From contig NZ_JAKZFC010000003.1 of the NCBI RefSeq assembly GCF_022549215.1, forward strand, positions 344,627-408,626: a stretch of 64,000 nt of DNA, read 5' to 3'. The notes under the pieces were generated by a model. The model worked only from the letters and a program-made list of their open reading frames with translations, was not told the origin of the DNA and made no database searches. Positions 36,084-45,860 of this stretch are shown here, piece by piece; the stretch's first letter is position 1, and the number at the start of each line of letters is the position of its first letter. The stretch comes from Solibacillus palustris (GTDB lineage: Bacteria > Bacillota > Bacilli > Bacillales_A > Planococcaceae). The position numbers and the translations under genes are program-made.

Positions 36084-36332
36084 TTATTTCACTTCAAATT
36101 TATAGCCAAACCCTCTGACTGTTTGAATATACTTTGGCTCCGCTGGATTCGTTTCAATTTTTTTGCGTAGCATACTAACTTTGTAAAGAGATGCACCTGT
36201 CCCCCGTTTATGTACACAATTTTTTCTTCAAAATCAATTAGCATATTATCTAATTTAAGCCGTTGCTTTTTCATACCCTTCTTTCGATTAATATCTTGCA
36301 ATCACTTCTTTTGCAATAAACGGCTTCGTTAT
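36084..36332 (-). pseudogene. Remnant of an OmpR-family response regulator
   Basis: Three frames must be joined. The first gives ITKPFIAKEVIA, the end of a receiver domain. The second gives NRKKGMKKQRLKLDNMLIDF and VYINGGQVHL, the linker and first strands of an OmpR-type DNA-binding domain. The third gives MLRKKIETNPAEPKYIQTVR then GFGYKFEVK and a stop, its C-terminal recognition helix and wing. About 45 residues between INGGQVHL and MLRKKIE are deleted, and the receiver is nearly all gone. A terminator follows. No sensor kinase is near. Confidence 0.85.
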
Positions 36333-36368
36333 ACATAATATAAACAATTGTTTTCTTGAAATAAAATT

Positions 36369-36400
36369 AGACTGTTCAGAAAAAAATTTCTGAACAGTCT
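36369..36400 (-). terminator. Terminator of leuS
   Basis: Perfect 14-bp stem AGACTGTTCAGAAA with its complement, loop of four bases, 18 bp past the leuS stop. Confidence 0.88.
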
Positions 36401-36417
36401 TTCATAAAAAATGATTA

Positions 36418-38832
36418 TTATTTTACAACGATGTTTACTAATTTCCCTGGAATTACGATAACTTTTACAACATCTTTACCAGTAATGAATTCTTGTACTT
36501 TGCTATCTTCAAGCGCAACTTTTTCTAATTCTTCTTTAGAAACGTCTTTTGCTACTTTTACTTTGGCACGAACTTTACCTAATACTTGCACAACGACTTC
36601 GATTTCATCATCTACAAGCTTAGATTCGTCATATGCTGGCCACTGTTCGTACGTAATTGTACCTTCGTGACCTAAAATTGTCCAAAGCTCTTCTGCTACG
36701 TGTGGAGCGATTGGTGATAATAGTTTTACAAAGCCTTCTACATATTTAGTAGGAATCACTTCTGCTTTGTAGCAATCATTGATGAATACCATCATTTGTG
36801 AAATCGCTGTATTGAAACGGATACCTTCGTAGTCTTCTGTCACTTTTTTCACTGTTTGATTGTACATTTTTTCTAATGATTGATCATCTGATACTTGTAC
36901 TTTATCGGCTAATTTGCCTTCGTCTGTCACGAATAAGCGCCAAATACGATCTAAGAAGCGACGTGCCCCATCAAGACCATTTGTAGACCATGCAACAGAT
37001 GCTTCTAATGGACCCATGAACATTTCGTATAAACGTAATGTATCGGCACCATGAGATTCGATAATATCATCAGGGTTTACAACATTCCCTTTTGATTTCG
37101 ACATTTTTTCGTTCCCTTCACCTAAGATCATCCCTTGGTTGAATAACTTTTGGAATGGCTCTTTCGTGTGAACAACGCCTAAATCGTAAAGCACTTTATG
37201 CCAGAAGCGTGCGTATAGTAAGTGCAGTACCGCGTGCTCCGCGCCACCGATATAAATATCAACCGGTAACCAACGCTTTAATAATTCTGGGTCAGCAATT
37301 GCTTTTTCATTTGTCGGATCGATATAGCGTAGGAAGTACCATGAAGAACCAGCCCATTGCGGCATTGTGTTCGTTTCACGACGACCTTTTTTTCCTGTTA
37401 CCGGATCTACAACATTTACCCACTCTTCAATATTCGCAAGTGGTGATTCACCTGTACCTGAAGGACGGATGTTTGTTGTCTTCGGTAACTCAAGTGGCAG
37501 CTGGTTTTCAGGAATTGTAGTCATTGTACCATCTTCCCAGTGAATCACTGGAATTGGCTCACCCCAATAGCGTTGACGGCTGAATAACCAGTCGCGTAGA
37601 CGATAAGAAATTTTCTTCTCTCCAACACCATTTTCCTCTAACCAAGCAATTGCTTTTTCAATACCATCCACTTTGTTTAAGCCATTTAAGAAATCAGAGT
37701 TAATGTGAATACCGTCACCAGTGAATGCTTCGTTTTCGATATCGCCACCTTCTAATACAGGTGTAATTTCTAAACCGAATTCTTTTGCGAACTCGTAGTC
37801 ACGCTCATCATGTGCAGGAACCGCCATGATTGCACCTGTACCATAAGAAACTAATACATAGTCGGCAATCCAGATCGGCACTTGTTTGCCGTTAATTGGG
37901 TTCACAGCATAAGCACCCGTGAAGACACCCGTTTTTTCTTTCGCTAAGTCTGTACGCTCTAGGTCAGATTTTAGAGAAACCTTTTCTAAATAAGCTTCAA
38001 CTGCCTCTTTTTGTTCTGGCGTTGTAATTTCAGAAACAAATTTATGCTCTGGTGCAAGTACACAGTAAGTTGCACCGAATAATGTATCTGGGCGAGTCGT
38101 AAATACTTCGAACTCTTTTTCTGTACCAGCAACTGTGAATTTCACTTGTGCCCCTTCAGAACGTCCAATCCAGTTACGTTGCATTTCTTTAATTGACTCT
38201 GGCCAATCTACATCTTCTAAATCATCTACTAAACGGTCTGCGTATTTTGTAATACGTAGTACCCATTGACGCATCGGTTTACGTACTACTGGATGACCAC
38301 CGCGTTCAGAAACACCATCGATAACTTCTTCGTTGGCAAGTACTGTTCCTAATGCTTCACACCAGTTTACAGCGATTTCGTCTACATACGCTAAATCCAT
38401 TTCCACTAATTTCGTGAAAATCCATTGCGTCCATTTGTAGTAGGAAGGGTCTGTTGTATTAATTTCACGATCCCAGTCATACGAGAAGCCTAATTCGTTA
38501 ATTTGACGTTTGAATGTAGCAATGTTTTTTGCAGTGAATTCTGCTGGGTCATTTCCTGTATCAAGCGCGTATTGCTCTGCTGGTAAACCGAAAGCATCCC
38601 AACCCATTGGATGAAGTACGTTGTAACCTTGCATACGTTTAAAACGAGAAAGGATATCTGTCGCTGTGTAACCTTCTGGGTGTCCTACATGAAGACCTGA
38701 ACCCGATGGATAAGGGAACATATCTAATGCGTAGAACTTCGGTTTATCGACTTCGTTTTCTGTTTTGAATGTTTTGTTAACATCCCAATATGCCTGCCAT
38801 TTTTTTTCGATTTGCTGATGATTAAAGCTCAC
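36418..38832 (-). CDS. leuS: Leucyl-tRNA synthetase
   Basis: 804-residue class I synthetase. HIGH-type motif in '[17 protein letters not shown]' (about residue 40), CP1 editing domain in the middle with '[14 protein letters not shown]', and the 'KMSKSKGN' loop at about residue 577; C-terminal anticodon-binding helices follow. Translation starts with GTG at 38832 after AAAGGAGG. Expression is controlled by the T-box leader immediately upstream. Confidence 0.97.
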   Translation of the reverse strand: MSFNHQQIEKKWQAYWDVNKTFKTENEVDKPKFYALDMFPYPSGSGLHVGHPEGYTATDILSRFKRMQGYNVLHPMGWDAFGLPAEQYALDTGNDPAEFTAKNIATFKRQINELGFSYDWDREINTTDPSYYKWTQWIFTKLVEMDLAYVDEIAVNWCEALGTVLANEEVIDGVSERGGHPVVRKPMRQWVLRITKYADRLVDDLEDVDWPESIKEMQRNWIGRSEGAQVKFTVAGTEKEFEVFTTRPDTLFGATYCVLAPEHKFVSEITTPEQKEAVEAYLEKVSLKSDLERTDLAKEKTGVFTGAYAVNPINGKQVPIWIADYVLVSYGTGAIMAVPAHDERDYEFAKEFGLEITPVLEGGDIENEAFTGDGIHINSDFLNGLNKVDGIEKAIAWLEENGVGEKKISYRLRDWLFSRQRYWGEPIPVIHWEDGTMTTIPENQLPLELPKTTNIRPSGTGESPLANIEEWVNVVDPVTGKKGRRETNTMPQWAGSSWYFLRYIDPTNEKAIADPELLKRWLPVDIYIGGAEHAVLHLLYARFWHKVLYDLGVVHTKEPFQKLFNQGMILGEGNEKMSKSKGNVVNPDDIIESHGADTLRLYEMFMGPLEASVAWSTNGLDGARRFLDRIWRLFVTDEGKLADKVQVSDDQSLEKMYNQTVKKVTEDYEGIRFNTAISQMMVFINDCYKAEVIPTKYVEGFVKLLSPIAPHVAEELWTILGHEGTITYEQWPAYDESKLVDDEIEVVVQVLGKVRAKVKVAKDVSKEELEKVALEDSKVQEFITGKDVVKVIVIPGKLVNIVVK

Positions 38833-38918
38833 AATAATTTCCTCCTTTAAATACGATTGATTGTTCTGCTAGGAAGTATTTCTAATTCGCTTGTAAATTA
38901 ACTGAATATTTGAACAAT

Positions 38919-39165
38919 AAAAAAATCCCGCCCCTATCTTGTGAAAGACAGGGACGAGAGAATATTGTTAACTCCCGCGGTACCACCCAAATTAGTGACA
39001 CAGCACTCAGCTTGTAGATTCTTAACGCGAATTCACGGCTTTACTTACTAAGTGTTCAGCAAAGCATACTCCGAGGCGAGTTCAATTTATCACCTACTAG
39101 CTTACACCAACCGCTAGCTCTCTAAAAAGTGAAGCCATCTACTATTCCTCATCACAGTTCAATTT
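38919..39165 (-). ncRNA. T-box leader of leuS
   Basis: The minus strand carries the canonical T-box GGGTGGTACCGCGGGAGTT (about 38986-38970), a Stem I with AGTAGA and GGTTGGTGTAAGCTAG elements, and a specifier loop 'GAACTCGCC' offering CUC (39080-39078), a leucine codon. A terminator stem (TCCCTGTCTT pairing AAGATAGGGG) with T7 follows at 38965-38930. Uncharged tRNA-Leu should bind and prevent termination. Confidence 0.95.
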
Positions 39166-39218
39166 ATTATTATTTCATTCATTTTAATGGATAGATGGTA
39201 AAAGTACAAGTGGGAGTT

Positions 39219-40379
39219 TTACGTATCCTTCAATGCTCTGTCATAAACCAAACACGGGATAATCGCGACTAATGTAATAATAGATAAAATGATCATTAAC
39301 ACTTGCATACCATAAACATCCACCATGAAGCCACCAAACACTGGGCCAATCATACGTCCAATCGTTGTAGCACTGTTTACTAAACCTTGATAAAAGCCTT
39401 GCTGTCCTTGAGGGGCTAGCTTGTTTGCAATTAACGGAATGACCGGTGAAAAGAACACTTCACCGAATGTTAAAATAACCATCGCTGCTACAAATATTTT
39501 AAAATCTTGTGCAAAATAAACGACCATATAAGATACAGACATTAACACTAAACCAAGCACTAGTTGATGCTTAACTTTCTTTTCCCAACGTGTTACAAGT
39601 GGTTTAATAATCGGTTGTACCGCGACAATCATAAAGCCATTTATCGTCCATAGTAAGCTATACTGCGACAAACTCATCCCTAACCCTTGAGTATATGACG
39701 AAATGGTTGCGCTCCATTGCGAATAACTTAGCCAACAAACAACAAGTGAAATACTTAAAATTGCAATGGCCAATATCGGACCTTTTTGACGACCTTTCTC
39801 CCCTTGCGAAATCGCTTTTGTCGTCACTTGATCTACGTCAAAACACTTGAATGTCGTTAACACAAGAATGAAAAATAGCACATAGAAAAATAGATTTGCA
39901 CTAAATACATAATCAAATTTAATATCAGCCACAATTCCCGCAAGTGCTGGACCAATAGCAACTCCAACATTATTTGCTAAAAAAATCGAGTTAAAGGCTT
40001 TTCGTCCCCCCTCTGGCCAAGCACTACCAGCAATCGCATAAATTGCTGGATATACAATCCCCCCACTAAAGCCAAGCATCGCTAAAAAGATGACATATTG
40101 GGGCCATTCATGCCAAAATGTTAATAACAAAATCGATAATAAATTGAGCACAACCCCAATAAATATCGCTTTATAGCCCCCCAATTTATCAAATAAAAAA
40201 CCACCAACTAAATTACCAAACACCCCTGCTAATGAATTCAGCATAAGAACAATTCCAGCAACCGTTAATGACTTCCCTAAATGATCATGTATGTAAATAC
40301 TATTTAAAGGCCATAAAAATGAATTTCCTACCGTATTAATAAACGAGCCAATAATTAATAACCAAACTTGTTTCGGCAC
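39219..40379 (-). CDS. Major facilitator superfamily transporter
   Basis: 386 residues, twelve predicted membrane segments, drug-efflux-like MFS. 'GNLVGGFLFDKLGGYKAIFIG' between segments 2 and 3 is the superfamily's G-D-x-x-G-R-like loop. Substrate unknown. I start at GTG 40379, seven bases after AAGGGGG; codons upstream of it do not look translated. Monocistronic between the leuS T-box and the divergent ytqA. Confidence 0.85.
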   Translation of the reverse strand: MPKQVWLLIIGSFINTVGNSFLWPLNSIYIHDHLGKSLTVAGIVLMLNSLAGVFGNLVGGFLFDKLGGYKAIFIGVVLNLLSILLLTFWHEWPQYVIFLAMLGFSGGIVYPAIYAIAGSAWPEGGRKAFNSIFLANNVGVAIGPALAGIVADIKFDYVFSANLFFYVLFFILVLTTFKCFDVDQVTTKAISQGEKGRQKGPILAIAILSISLVVCWLSYSQWSATISSYTQGLGMSLSQYSLLWTINGFMIVAVQPIIKPLVTRWEKKVKHQLVLGLVLMSVSYMVVYFAQDFKIFVAAMVILTFGEVFFSPVIPLIANKLAPQGQQGFYQGLVNSATTIGRMIGPVFGGFMVDVYGMQVLMIILSIITLVAIIPCLVYDRALKDT

Positions 40380-40515
40380 AAAATTTCCCCCTTCAAAAAC
40401 GACCTCAAACAACAAGTTTATTCTTAATATTAAAAATACACAAGAAAAAGATTTTCTATTAGTACAGTTCTTAGCTCCATGATAAAATAAATGCTTAGAG
40501 GAGTGAAACAGACTT

Positions 40516-41475
40516 ATGACTGAAACAAATTTCCCTTTCCCTTCAGATGGAAAGCGTTATTATACATGGAATCGCTATTTACGAAATGAATTCGGGAAAA
40601 AGGTATACAAGGTAGCACTAGATGCTGGCTTTGACTGCCCTAACCGTGATGGTACAGTTGCATTTGGGGGTTGTACATTTTGCTCGGCAGCTGGTTCAGG
40701 TGACTTCGCTGGCAATAAAGTGGATCCAATTCCCGTTCAATTTGAGCAAATCAAATCAAAAATGGAAAACAAATGGAAAGACGGCCTAACGATGGCTTAT
40801 TTCCAAGCGTACACAAATACACATGCTCCCCTTGAAGTATTAAAGGAAAAATTCGAAGCAGCATTAGCTTGTGAAGGCGTTATGGGCTTATCAATCGCCA
40901 CTCGTCCTGACTGTTTGCCAGACGATGTTATTGAATATTTGGCGGAATTAAATGAACGCACATATTTATGGGTAGAGCTTGGTTTACAAACGGTACACGA
41001 AAAAACAGCAAACTTAATTAACCGCGCACATGATTACAAAACCTATGTTGAAGGAGTTAACAAGCTCCGCAAACATAACATTCGTATTGTGACACATATT
41101 ATAAACGGCTTACCACTTGAAGATTACGATATGATGATGGAAACCGCACGTGAAGTGGCAAAGCTTGATGTTCAAGGCATCAAAATTCACTTATTACACT
41201 TATTAAAAGGCACACCGCTCGTAAAGCAATACGAAAAAGGCATGCTTGAGTTTATGGATAAAGATGCCTACATTAATCTCGTGGCGGATCAACTTGAAAT
41301 CATTCCCCCAGAAATGATTGTACATCGAATTACAGGTGACGGCCCTATCGATTTAATGATTGGTCCAATGTGGTCAGTGAACAAATGGGAAGTGTTAAAC
41401 GGTATCGACGCGGAGCTTGAACGACGCGGATCATGGCAAGGAAAGCACTACAAGGCTGATGTGACAAGCGAATGA
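40516..41475 (+). CDS. ytqA: Radical SAM protein YtqA (TIGR01212 type)
   Basis: 319 residues. The iron-sulphur cysteines lie in 'DCPNRDGTVAFGGCTFCS' (about residues 35-52), spaced wider than the usual C-x3-C-x2-C, as is typical of this subgroup. 'IATRPDCLPDDVIEYL', 'WVELGLQTVHEKT' and 'THIINGLPLEDYDMM' are further elp3-like elements. The substrate was unknown to me; a role in RNA modification is suspected because it is always coupled to ytqB. Overlaps ytqB by 4 bp. Confidence 0.92.
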   Translation: MTETNFPFPSDGKRYYTWNRYLRNEFGKKVYKVALDAGFDCPNRDGTVAFGGCTFCSAAGSGDFAGNKVDPIPVQFEQIKSKMENKWKDGLTMAYFQAYTNTHAPLEVLKEKFEAALACEGVMGLSIATRPDCLPDDVIEYLAELNERTYLWVELGLQTVHEKTANLINRAHDYKTYVEGVNKLRKHNIRIVTHIINGLPLEDYDMMMETAREVAKLDVQGIKIHLLHLLKGTPLVKQYEKGMLEFMDKDAYINLVADQLEIIPPEMIVHRITGDGPIDLMIGPMWSVNKWEVLNGIDAELERRGSWQGKHYKADVTSE

Positions 41476-42065
41476 AGCTAGAACGAGTTATTCAATACGC
41501 ACAAACACTACTACAAATGTCAGTTGCTGAAGGTGATATCGCCGTTGATGCGACAGCTGGTAACGGGCATGATACGTTATTTTTAGCGAACCTTGTTGGC
41601 GATCATGGTTTTGTTTATGCGTTTGATGTGCAGAAAGAAGCCGTTGATGCAACATTACACCGTTTACTTGATAATGCATTAGAACACCGTGCCATCGTGT
41701 TACGCGACGGCCATGAGAATGTAGCAAAATACGTCAATAAGACGGTATCAGCAGCCATCTTTAATCTTGGTTATTTACCAGGCAGTGACCACGAAGTTGT
41801 AACAAAACCAAACACAACAATTCAGTCACTCGAAAGCCTACTTAAATTATTAAAAGTAGGAGGCATGATTGTATTAGTTGTCTATCATGGACACGAAGGC
41901 GGGAAAGAAGAGCGCGATGAAGTGATTCGCTTTGTTAGTAATTTACCGCAAAAATACATTCACGTACTGCGCTATGAATTTATTAATCAAAAAAATGACC
42001 CACCGTTTATCATTGCATTAGAAAAAGTAAAAGAATTACCAAGAGATTTTGAGAATTTATTTTGA
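41472..42065 (+). CDS. ytqB: Class I SAM methyltransferase YtqB
   Basis: 197 residues, Rossmann methyltransferase with SAM-binding 'AVDATAGNGHDTLFLA' (about residues 24-39), the acidic 'AFDVQKEAVDAT', and 'FNLGYLPGSDH' as the catalytic NLGYLPG-type loop of the rRNA-methylase YtqB family. Translationally coupled to ytqA by a 4-bp overlap. Confidence 0.92.
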   Translation: MKLERVIQYAQTLLQMSVAEGDIAVDATAGNGHDTLFLANLVGDHGFVYAFDVQKEAVDATLHRLLDNALEHRAIVLRDGHENVAKYVNKTVSAAIFNLGYLPGSDHEVVTKPNTTIQSLESLLKLLKVGGMIVLVVYHGHEGGKEERDEVIRFVSNLPQKYIHVLRYEFINQKNDPPFIIALEKVKELPRDFENLF

Positions 42066-42171
42066 CCACCGCAGAAGCACCGCCTATAACGGATAAATAA
42101 TATATGAGACGAGCACTGTCCAAAACGGAAACATTTTTTTGACAGCTCCCCTTTTAGAAATGAGGGAATAT

Positions 42172-42594
42172 ATGCGATTATGGCATTATGAATTGATACC
42201 TTATTTACCAAAAAGCCAACTTCTTGCACAGTGGCGCGAGCTCAACAGTATTTTTGCGAAAGAAGACAAACACATTCTCATCAATTATATTTACGAATAC
42301 CCAAAGACCGATTTATATGTATACACAGAGCTCGTACTACAAGAAATGAAATTGCGCGGTGTCAACATTCGAACGCTTGATAAAATGGCACGCTATTTTG
42401 AAGGCATTGAAATTCCCACTACTTATAAGCCGTTCGCGAAGCATCATAACGAACCGTATTTAACCATTTGCTTCTACAATTTATATGAAAAATTTATTCG
42501 CGGACAAAAGGATTTTTCTTCAGAGCAATTTACAACACTTGAAACATTTTACACGTTAGATAAACCTATTTCTCGCAATAATAATGTGAAATAA
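42172..42594 (+). CDS. Pyrimidine-dimer-glycosylase-like protein (Pyr_excise/TIGR02328 type)
   Basis: 140 residues. The start 'MRLWHYELIPYLPKSQLLAQWRE' is typical of the TIGR02328 group related by fold to T4 endonuclease V; the glycosylase's reactive N-terminal residue would require processing of Met1, leaving Arg2 rather than Thr, so DNA repair activity is uncertain. ATG 42172 lies six bases after GAGGG; an upstream TTG in frame is less likely. It follows ytqB by about 100 bp. Confidence 0.75.
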   Translation: MRLWHYELIPYLPKSQLLAQWRELNSIFAKEDKHILINYIYEYPKTDLYVYTELVLQEMKLRGVNIRTLDKMARYFEGIEIPTTYKPFAKHHNEPYLTICFYNLYEKFIRGQKDFSSEQFTTLETFYTLDKPISRNNNVK

Positions 42595-42652
42595 TGGCTA
42601 TACTTACGTGGGATTTTTTGAAATATTTTATACTTTCCTATCCACCAAAAAG
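42584..42652 (+). repeat. Intergenic repeat, copy D (divergent)
   Basis: Ungapped alignment with copy A at 6.8 kb matches at about 49 of 69 positions, best over TTGAAATATTTTATACTTT and TATCCACCAAAAA. It starts over the stop of the preceding gene and runs into the agcS terminator. Confidence 0.4.
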
Positions 42653-42683
42653 GGCAGACCGAATTAATTCGGTCTGCCCTTTT
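42647..42683. terminator. Bidirectional terminator between the convergent genes
   Basis: GGGCAGACCGAA/TTCGGTCTGCCC, perfect 12-bp stem, with A- and T-runs on either side. Confidence 0.9.
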
Positions 42684-42689
42684 CCATTA

Positions 42690-44147
42690 TTATTTATTTC
42701 GCGTTTCCCAAAAATCAGCATTTTTAATGCCGAGCTTCTTCGGATCAAACTCTGGGTCTTTCCCCTCTTTTTTCTGCTGCTCATAGTCTTTCAACGCAAT
42801 TAACGCTGGCTTCATGATGAATAGCATCAAAATAACGTTTATCCAAACTGTTAAGCCTAATCCTACGTCACCAAACGCCCATGCTAAATCAGATGTTTTT
42901 ACCGTACCGTAGAATGCAGAAGCTAATAAAATAATTTTCATTGCGAAAATACCAATTTTTTCGGTATTACCTTTAAACATGTATGATACATTTGTCTCTG
43001 CAATGTAGTAGTAAGCCATTAATGTTGTAAATGCGAATAAGAATAATGAAACCGCAACAAATCCTGAACCAAAGTTATTTAATGTAGGGAATGCATCATT
43101 TACAGCTGCTTGTGTAAAGCCTGTATATGTGATTGCTCCATCTAATTTCGCCTCGATTAATGCACCATCTTGACTCCCATCATGTACGTTGTATGTCCCC
43201 ATGAATAAAATCATTAATGCCGTCGCAGAACATACTAATAATGTGTCAATGTAAACCGATGCTGCTTGAACTAAACCTTGTTTTGCTGGGTGAGAAACTT
43301 CAGCAGCTGCGGCTGGATGTGCACCAGTACCTTGGCCTGCTTCGTTTGAATAAATCGCACGTTTTACACCCCAGAAAATCGCACTACCAATCATACCACC
43401 AAATAGTGCATCCGTTGCAAACGCACTACGGAAAATTAAAGATAAAACAGCTGGTACTTCTGAAATATTCATAATGATAATAATAAATGCAACTAACATA
43501 TACGCTAATGCCATGAATGGCACTAAAACTTGTGCTACGTTGGCAATACGTTTTACCCCACCAAAAATGATGATTCCAAGTAAAACAATTGTTACTAATC
43601 CAGTGATCCAAGGCTCAATACCAAATGCATTTTCTACTGCACCTGAAATGGCGTTAGCCTGTACCCCTGGCATTAAAACTGCAACCGACATAATCATTGC
43701 AATTGCAAAAATAATACCTAACGCTTTAATACCTGTCGATTTTTCGATATAAAATGCAGGACCACCACGATATTGCCCATCTTTTTTTTCTTTGTAGATT
43801 TGGGCTAATGTTGATTCCATATATGCTGTAGATGCACCAATGAATGCTGTTACCCACATCCAGAACACAGCACCCGGACCACCAAATGCAATTGCCGAAG
43901 CTGTCCCGATAATATTACCTGTACCTACACGTCCTGATAATGCAATCGACATCGCTTGGAACGACGATACACCCGCGTCTGACTTTTCCCCTTTAAACAT
44001 TAGAGAGAACATATCGCCAATAAGTCGAACTTGAGCGAATTTTGTTAGAATCGAGAAAAATAACCCGACAATTAAAATACCGTAAATCATTACTGGGCCC
44101 CATAAAATATTATTCGCCCATCCTACAAACTCATTAATTAATCCCAT
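42690..44147 (-). CDS. Alanine/glycine:cation symporter (AgcS family)
   Basis: 485 residues, about eleven membrane segments, sodium- or proton-coupled amino-acid uptake. The family signature 'ALSGRVGTGNIIGTASAIAFGGPGAVFWMW' region (about residues 65-95) and 'RAIYSNEAGQGTGAHPAAAA' are clear. Of the Bacillus paralogues (AlsT, YflA and others) I cannot tell which it is. Start ATG 44147 follows AAGGGGGAAACTT; seven upstream codons are excluded for lack of a site. Confidence 0.92.
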   Translation of the reverse strand: MGLINEFVGWANNILWGPVMIYGILIVGLFFSILTKFAQVRLIGDMFSLMFKGEKSDAGVSSFQAMSIALSGRVGTGNIIGTASAIAFGGPGAVFWMWVTAFIGASTAYMESTLAQIYKEKKDGQYRGGPAFYIEKSTGIKALGIIFAIAMIMSVAVLMPGVQANAISGAVENAFGIEPWITGLVTIVLLGIIIFGGVKRIANVAQVLVPFMALAYMLVAFIIIIMNISEVPAVLSLIFRSAFATDALFGGMIGSAIFWGVKRAIYSNEAGQGTGAHPAAAAEVSHPAKQGLVQAASVYIDTLLVCSATALMILFMGTYNVHDGSQDGALIEAKLDGAITYTGFTQAAVNDAFPTLNNFGSGFVAVSLFLFAFTTLMAYYYIAETNVSYMFKGNTEKIGIFAMKIILLASAFYGTVKTSDLAWAFGDVGLGLTVWINVILMLFIMKPALIALKDYEQQKKEGKDPEFDPKKLGIKNADFWETRNK

Positions 44148-44238
44148 AAGTTTCCCCCTTGTTGGCATAGTGTATTATTTTAAAGTTTAGTATATTACAA
44201 ATATTCTAAAATTTCGATATATTTTTTCGTGAAATTTT

Positions 44239-44274
44239 AAAAGCCTAGTAAAATGGAGTCTCTACTAGGCTTTT
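44239..44274 (-). terminator. Terminator of the YtpA-like gene
   Basis: AAAAGCCTAGTA/TACTAGGCTTTT, perfect 12-bp stem, three bases past the stop codon. Confidence 0.85.
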
Positions 44275-44276
44275 CC

Positions 44277-45083
44277 TCATTCAATAATGTATCCCAAATC
44301 GCGCAAAGCGTTGTTTATAAAGTCTACGCTATATCTAAAAACTTCCTCTCGTTCTAGCTCAAAGTATAAGCTATGCATGCACCCTTTCCACTGTTTAAAT
44401 TGGAATTCTGAGTGTGCCGTTTGTTCATAAGCCCATTTTTTTGTTGCTTGAACATCGGTAATTTTATCATTTTCACCCGTCATCACTAATAGGGGAACAT
44501 TAGGTAATTTAAATTCTGAATCACGTATGATACGTGTTACTTGCTGCCAATCACGATACCATTTCACTGTCACTGTATTAGTTAATGGCAAATATTCTTT
44601 TAGCTCCATTAACACATCCGTGTTACGTGTAAAATGTTGTAACGTCAACTCATGCTTCAGCTTTACATTAGACGTAATAACACTAAAGCTAGATAGCGCA
44701 TTGGATAATTTTCCTGGAGTTAATTTTAAAGTTAGCCACGGTGAAGTTAATATGATTCCAGCACAATCAAGTTTTTTCTTTTGAAGTACATACGTTGCAA
44801 TCGTGGCACCTAAACCATGACCAACGACAAATAATGGTAAATTATATTCTAATGCTACTTTAAATAATAATTTCGTATATTTATAATATCCTTCGAAATC
44901 TTCATCATGATATCTTGCAAATTTCTCTTGCTCCCCATGTCCAGGTAAATCTCCCATTACAACATGAAAACCTGCACTTCTAAACTTTTCAATTAACCAT
45001 GCGTACCAGCGATGCTGTTCATAAACACTATGAAGAATGACGATTACTGCTTTCGGTTGCTGTTCTGTTTCCCATTTCCACAT
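44277..45083 (-). CDS. YtpA-like alpha/beta hydrolase lacking the nucleophile serine
   Basis: 268 residues, clearly homologous along its length to B. subtilis YtpA, a lysophospholipase linked to bacilysocin formation ('VVMGDLPGHGEQ', 'LPLFVVGHGLGATIATYV', 'VPLLVMTGENDKITD', 'MHSLYFELEREEVF'). The nucleophile elbow, GHSMG in YtpA, reads GHGLG here, so the catalytic Ser is Gly (codon GGT). Asp and the C-terminal His remain. Either it is inactive, has another role, or uses an unusual mechanism. ATG 45083 is preferred over TTG six bases upstream. Its place beside ytoA is as in Bacillus. Confidence 0.85.
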   Translation of the reverse strand: MWKWETEQQPKAVIVILHSVYEQHRWYAWLIEKFRSAGFHVVMGDLPGHGEQEKFARYHDEDFEGYYKYTKLLFKVALEYNLPLFVVGHGLGATIATYVLQKKKLDCAGIILTSPWLTLKLTPGKLSNALSSFSVITSNVKLKHELTLQHFTRNTDVLMELKEYLPLTNTVTVKWYRDWQQVTRIIRDSEFKLPNVPLLVMTGENDKITDVQATKKWAYEQTAHSEFQFKQWKGCMHSLYFELEREEVFRYSVDFINNALRDLGYIIE

Positions 45084-45221
45084 GGTCAAACCACTCTTTC
45101 ATTCAAATTTCTATTTTCTATCATACATTGTGCCTCAAATAAATGCTAATTGAAAATTTCCCTCTATCTGTTACGATAATAACAGCAAACACTATTTTAT
45201 ATAAGAATCGAGGAATTGCAC

Positions 45222-45755
45222 ATGATTTATCCTTACAAAGACAAATCACCTAACATTCATCCTAGCGCGTTTGTTGCGGATTATGCAACTATAACAGGCG
45301 ATGTAACAATTGGGGCTGAGTCAACTATTTGGTTCAATACTGTAATTCGCGGTGACGTCAACAAAACCGTAATTGGTGAACGTGTTAGTATCCAAGATTT
45401 ATCTTGTCTACACCAAAGCCCTGCTTATCCTTTAATTGTTGAAAATGAAGTAACAGTAGGTCATCAAGTGACGCTACATAGCTGTACAATAAGAAAACGT
45501 GCACTTGTAGGTATGGGTTCCATTATTTTAGATGGTGCTGAAATTGGTGAAGGAGCGTTCATCGGTGCAGGTAGCCTTGTCCCTCCAGGTAAGGTAATTC
45601 CACCAAACTGCTTGGCAATGGGGCGTCCAGCAAAAGTTGTACGTGAACTTACAGAAGAAGACCGCGCGGACATGGATCGAATCATCCGCGAATACGTTGA
45701 AAAAGGGCAATATTATAAATCTTTACAAAACACTCCAGCAAATAAGAGCGTTTAA
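45222..45755 (+). CDS. ytoA: Gamma-carbonic-anhydrase-like hexapeptide protein
   Basis: 177 residues forming a left-handed beta helix: hexapeptide-type repeats from residue 10 to 130 and a C-terminal helix. Zinc-type histidines are seen in 'CLHQSPAYP' and 'VGHQVTLHSCTI', matching gamma-class carbonic anhydrase/YrdA relatives. Enzymatic activity is unproven in YtoA. ATG 45222 follows GAGG at eight bases; the upstream TTG is less likely. Confidence 0.9.
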   Translation: MIYPYKDKSPNIHPSAFVADYATITGDVTIGAESTIWFNTVIRGDVNKTVIGERVSIQDLSCLHQSPAYPLIVENEVTVGHQVTLHSCTIRKRALVGMGSIILDGAEIGEGAFIGAGSLVPPGKVIPPNCLAMGRPAKVVRELTEEDRADMDRIIREYVEKGQYYKSLQNTPANKSV

Positions 45756-45816
45756 TATTATACAGTTTCTTCCTATTGTATAGGTATAAATTTTTCGAGT
45801 ATCAAAAAAACAAATA

Positions 45817-45849
45817 GAGCCATTATTAGCAAGTTACTAATAATGGCTC
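45817..45849. terminator. Bidirectional terminator between ytoA and metK
   Basis: GAGCCATTATTAG/CTAATAATGGCTC stem, with T6 on the right and A7 on the left. Confidence 0.9.
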
Positions 45850-45860
45850 CATTTTTTATT

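Noticed and set aside
36089..36301. Intact 70-residue protein on the minus strand
   Set aside because: It is a frameshifted part of the decayed response regulator.
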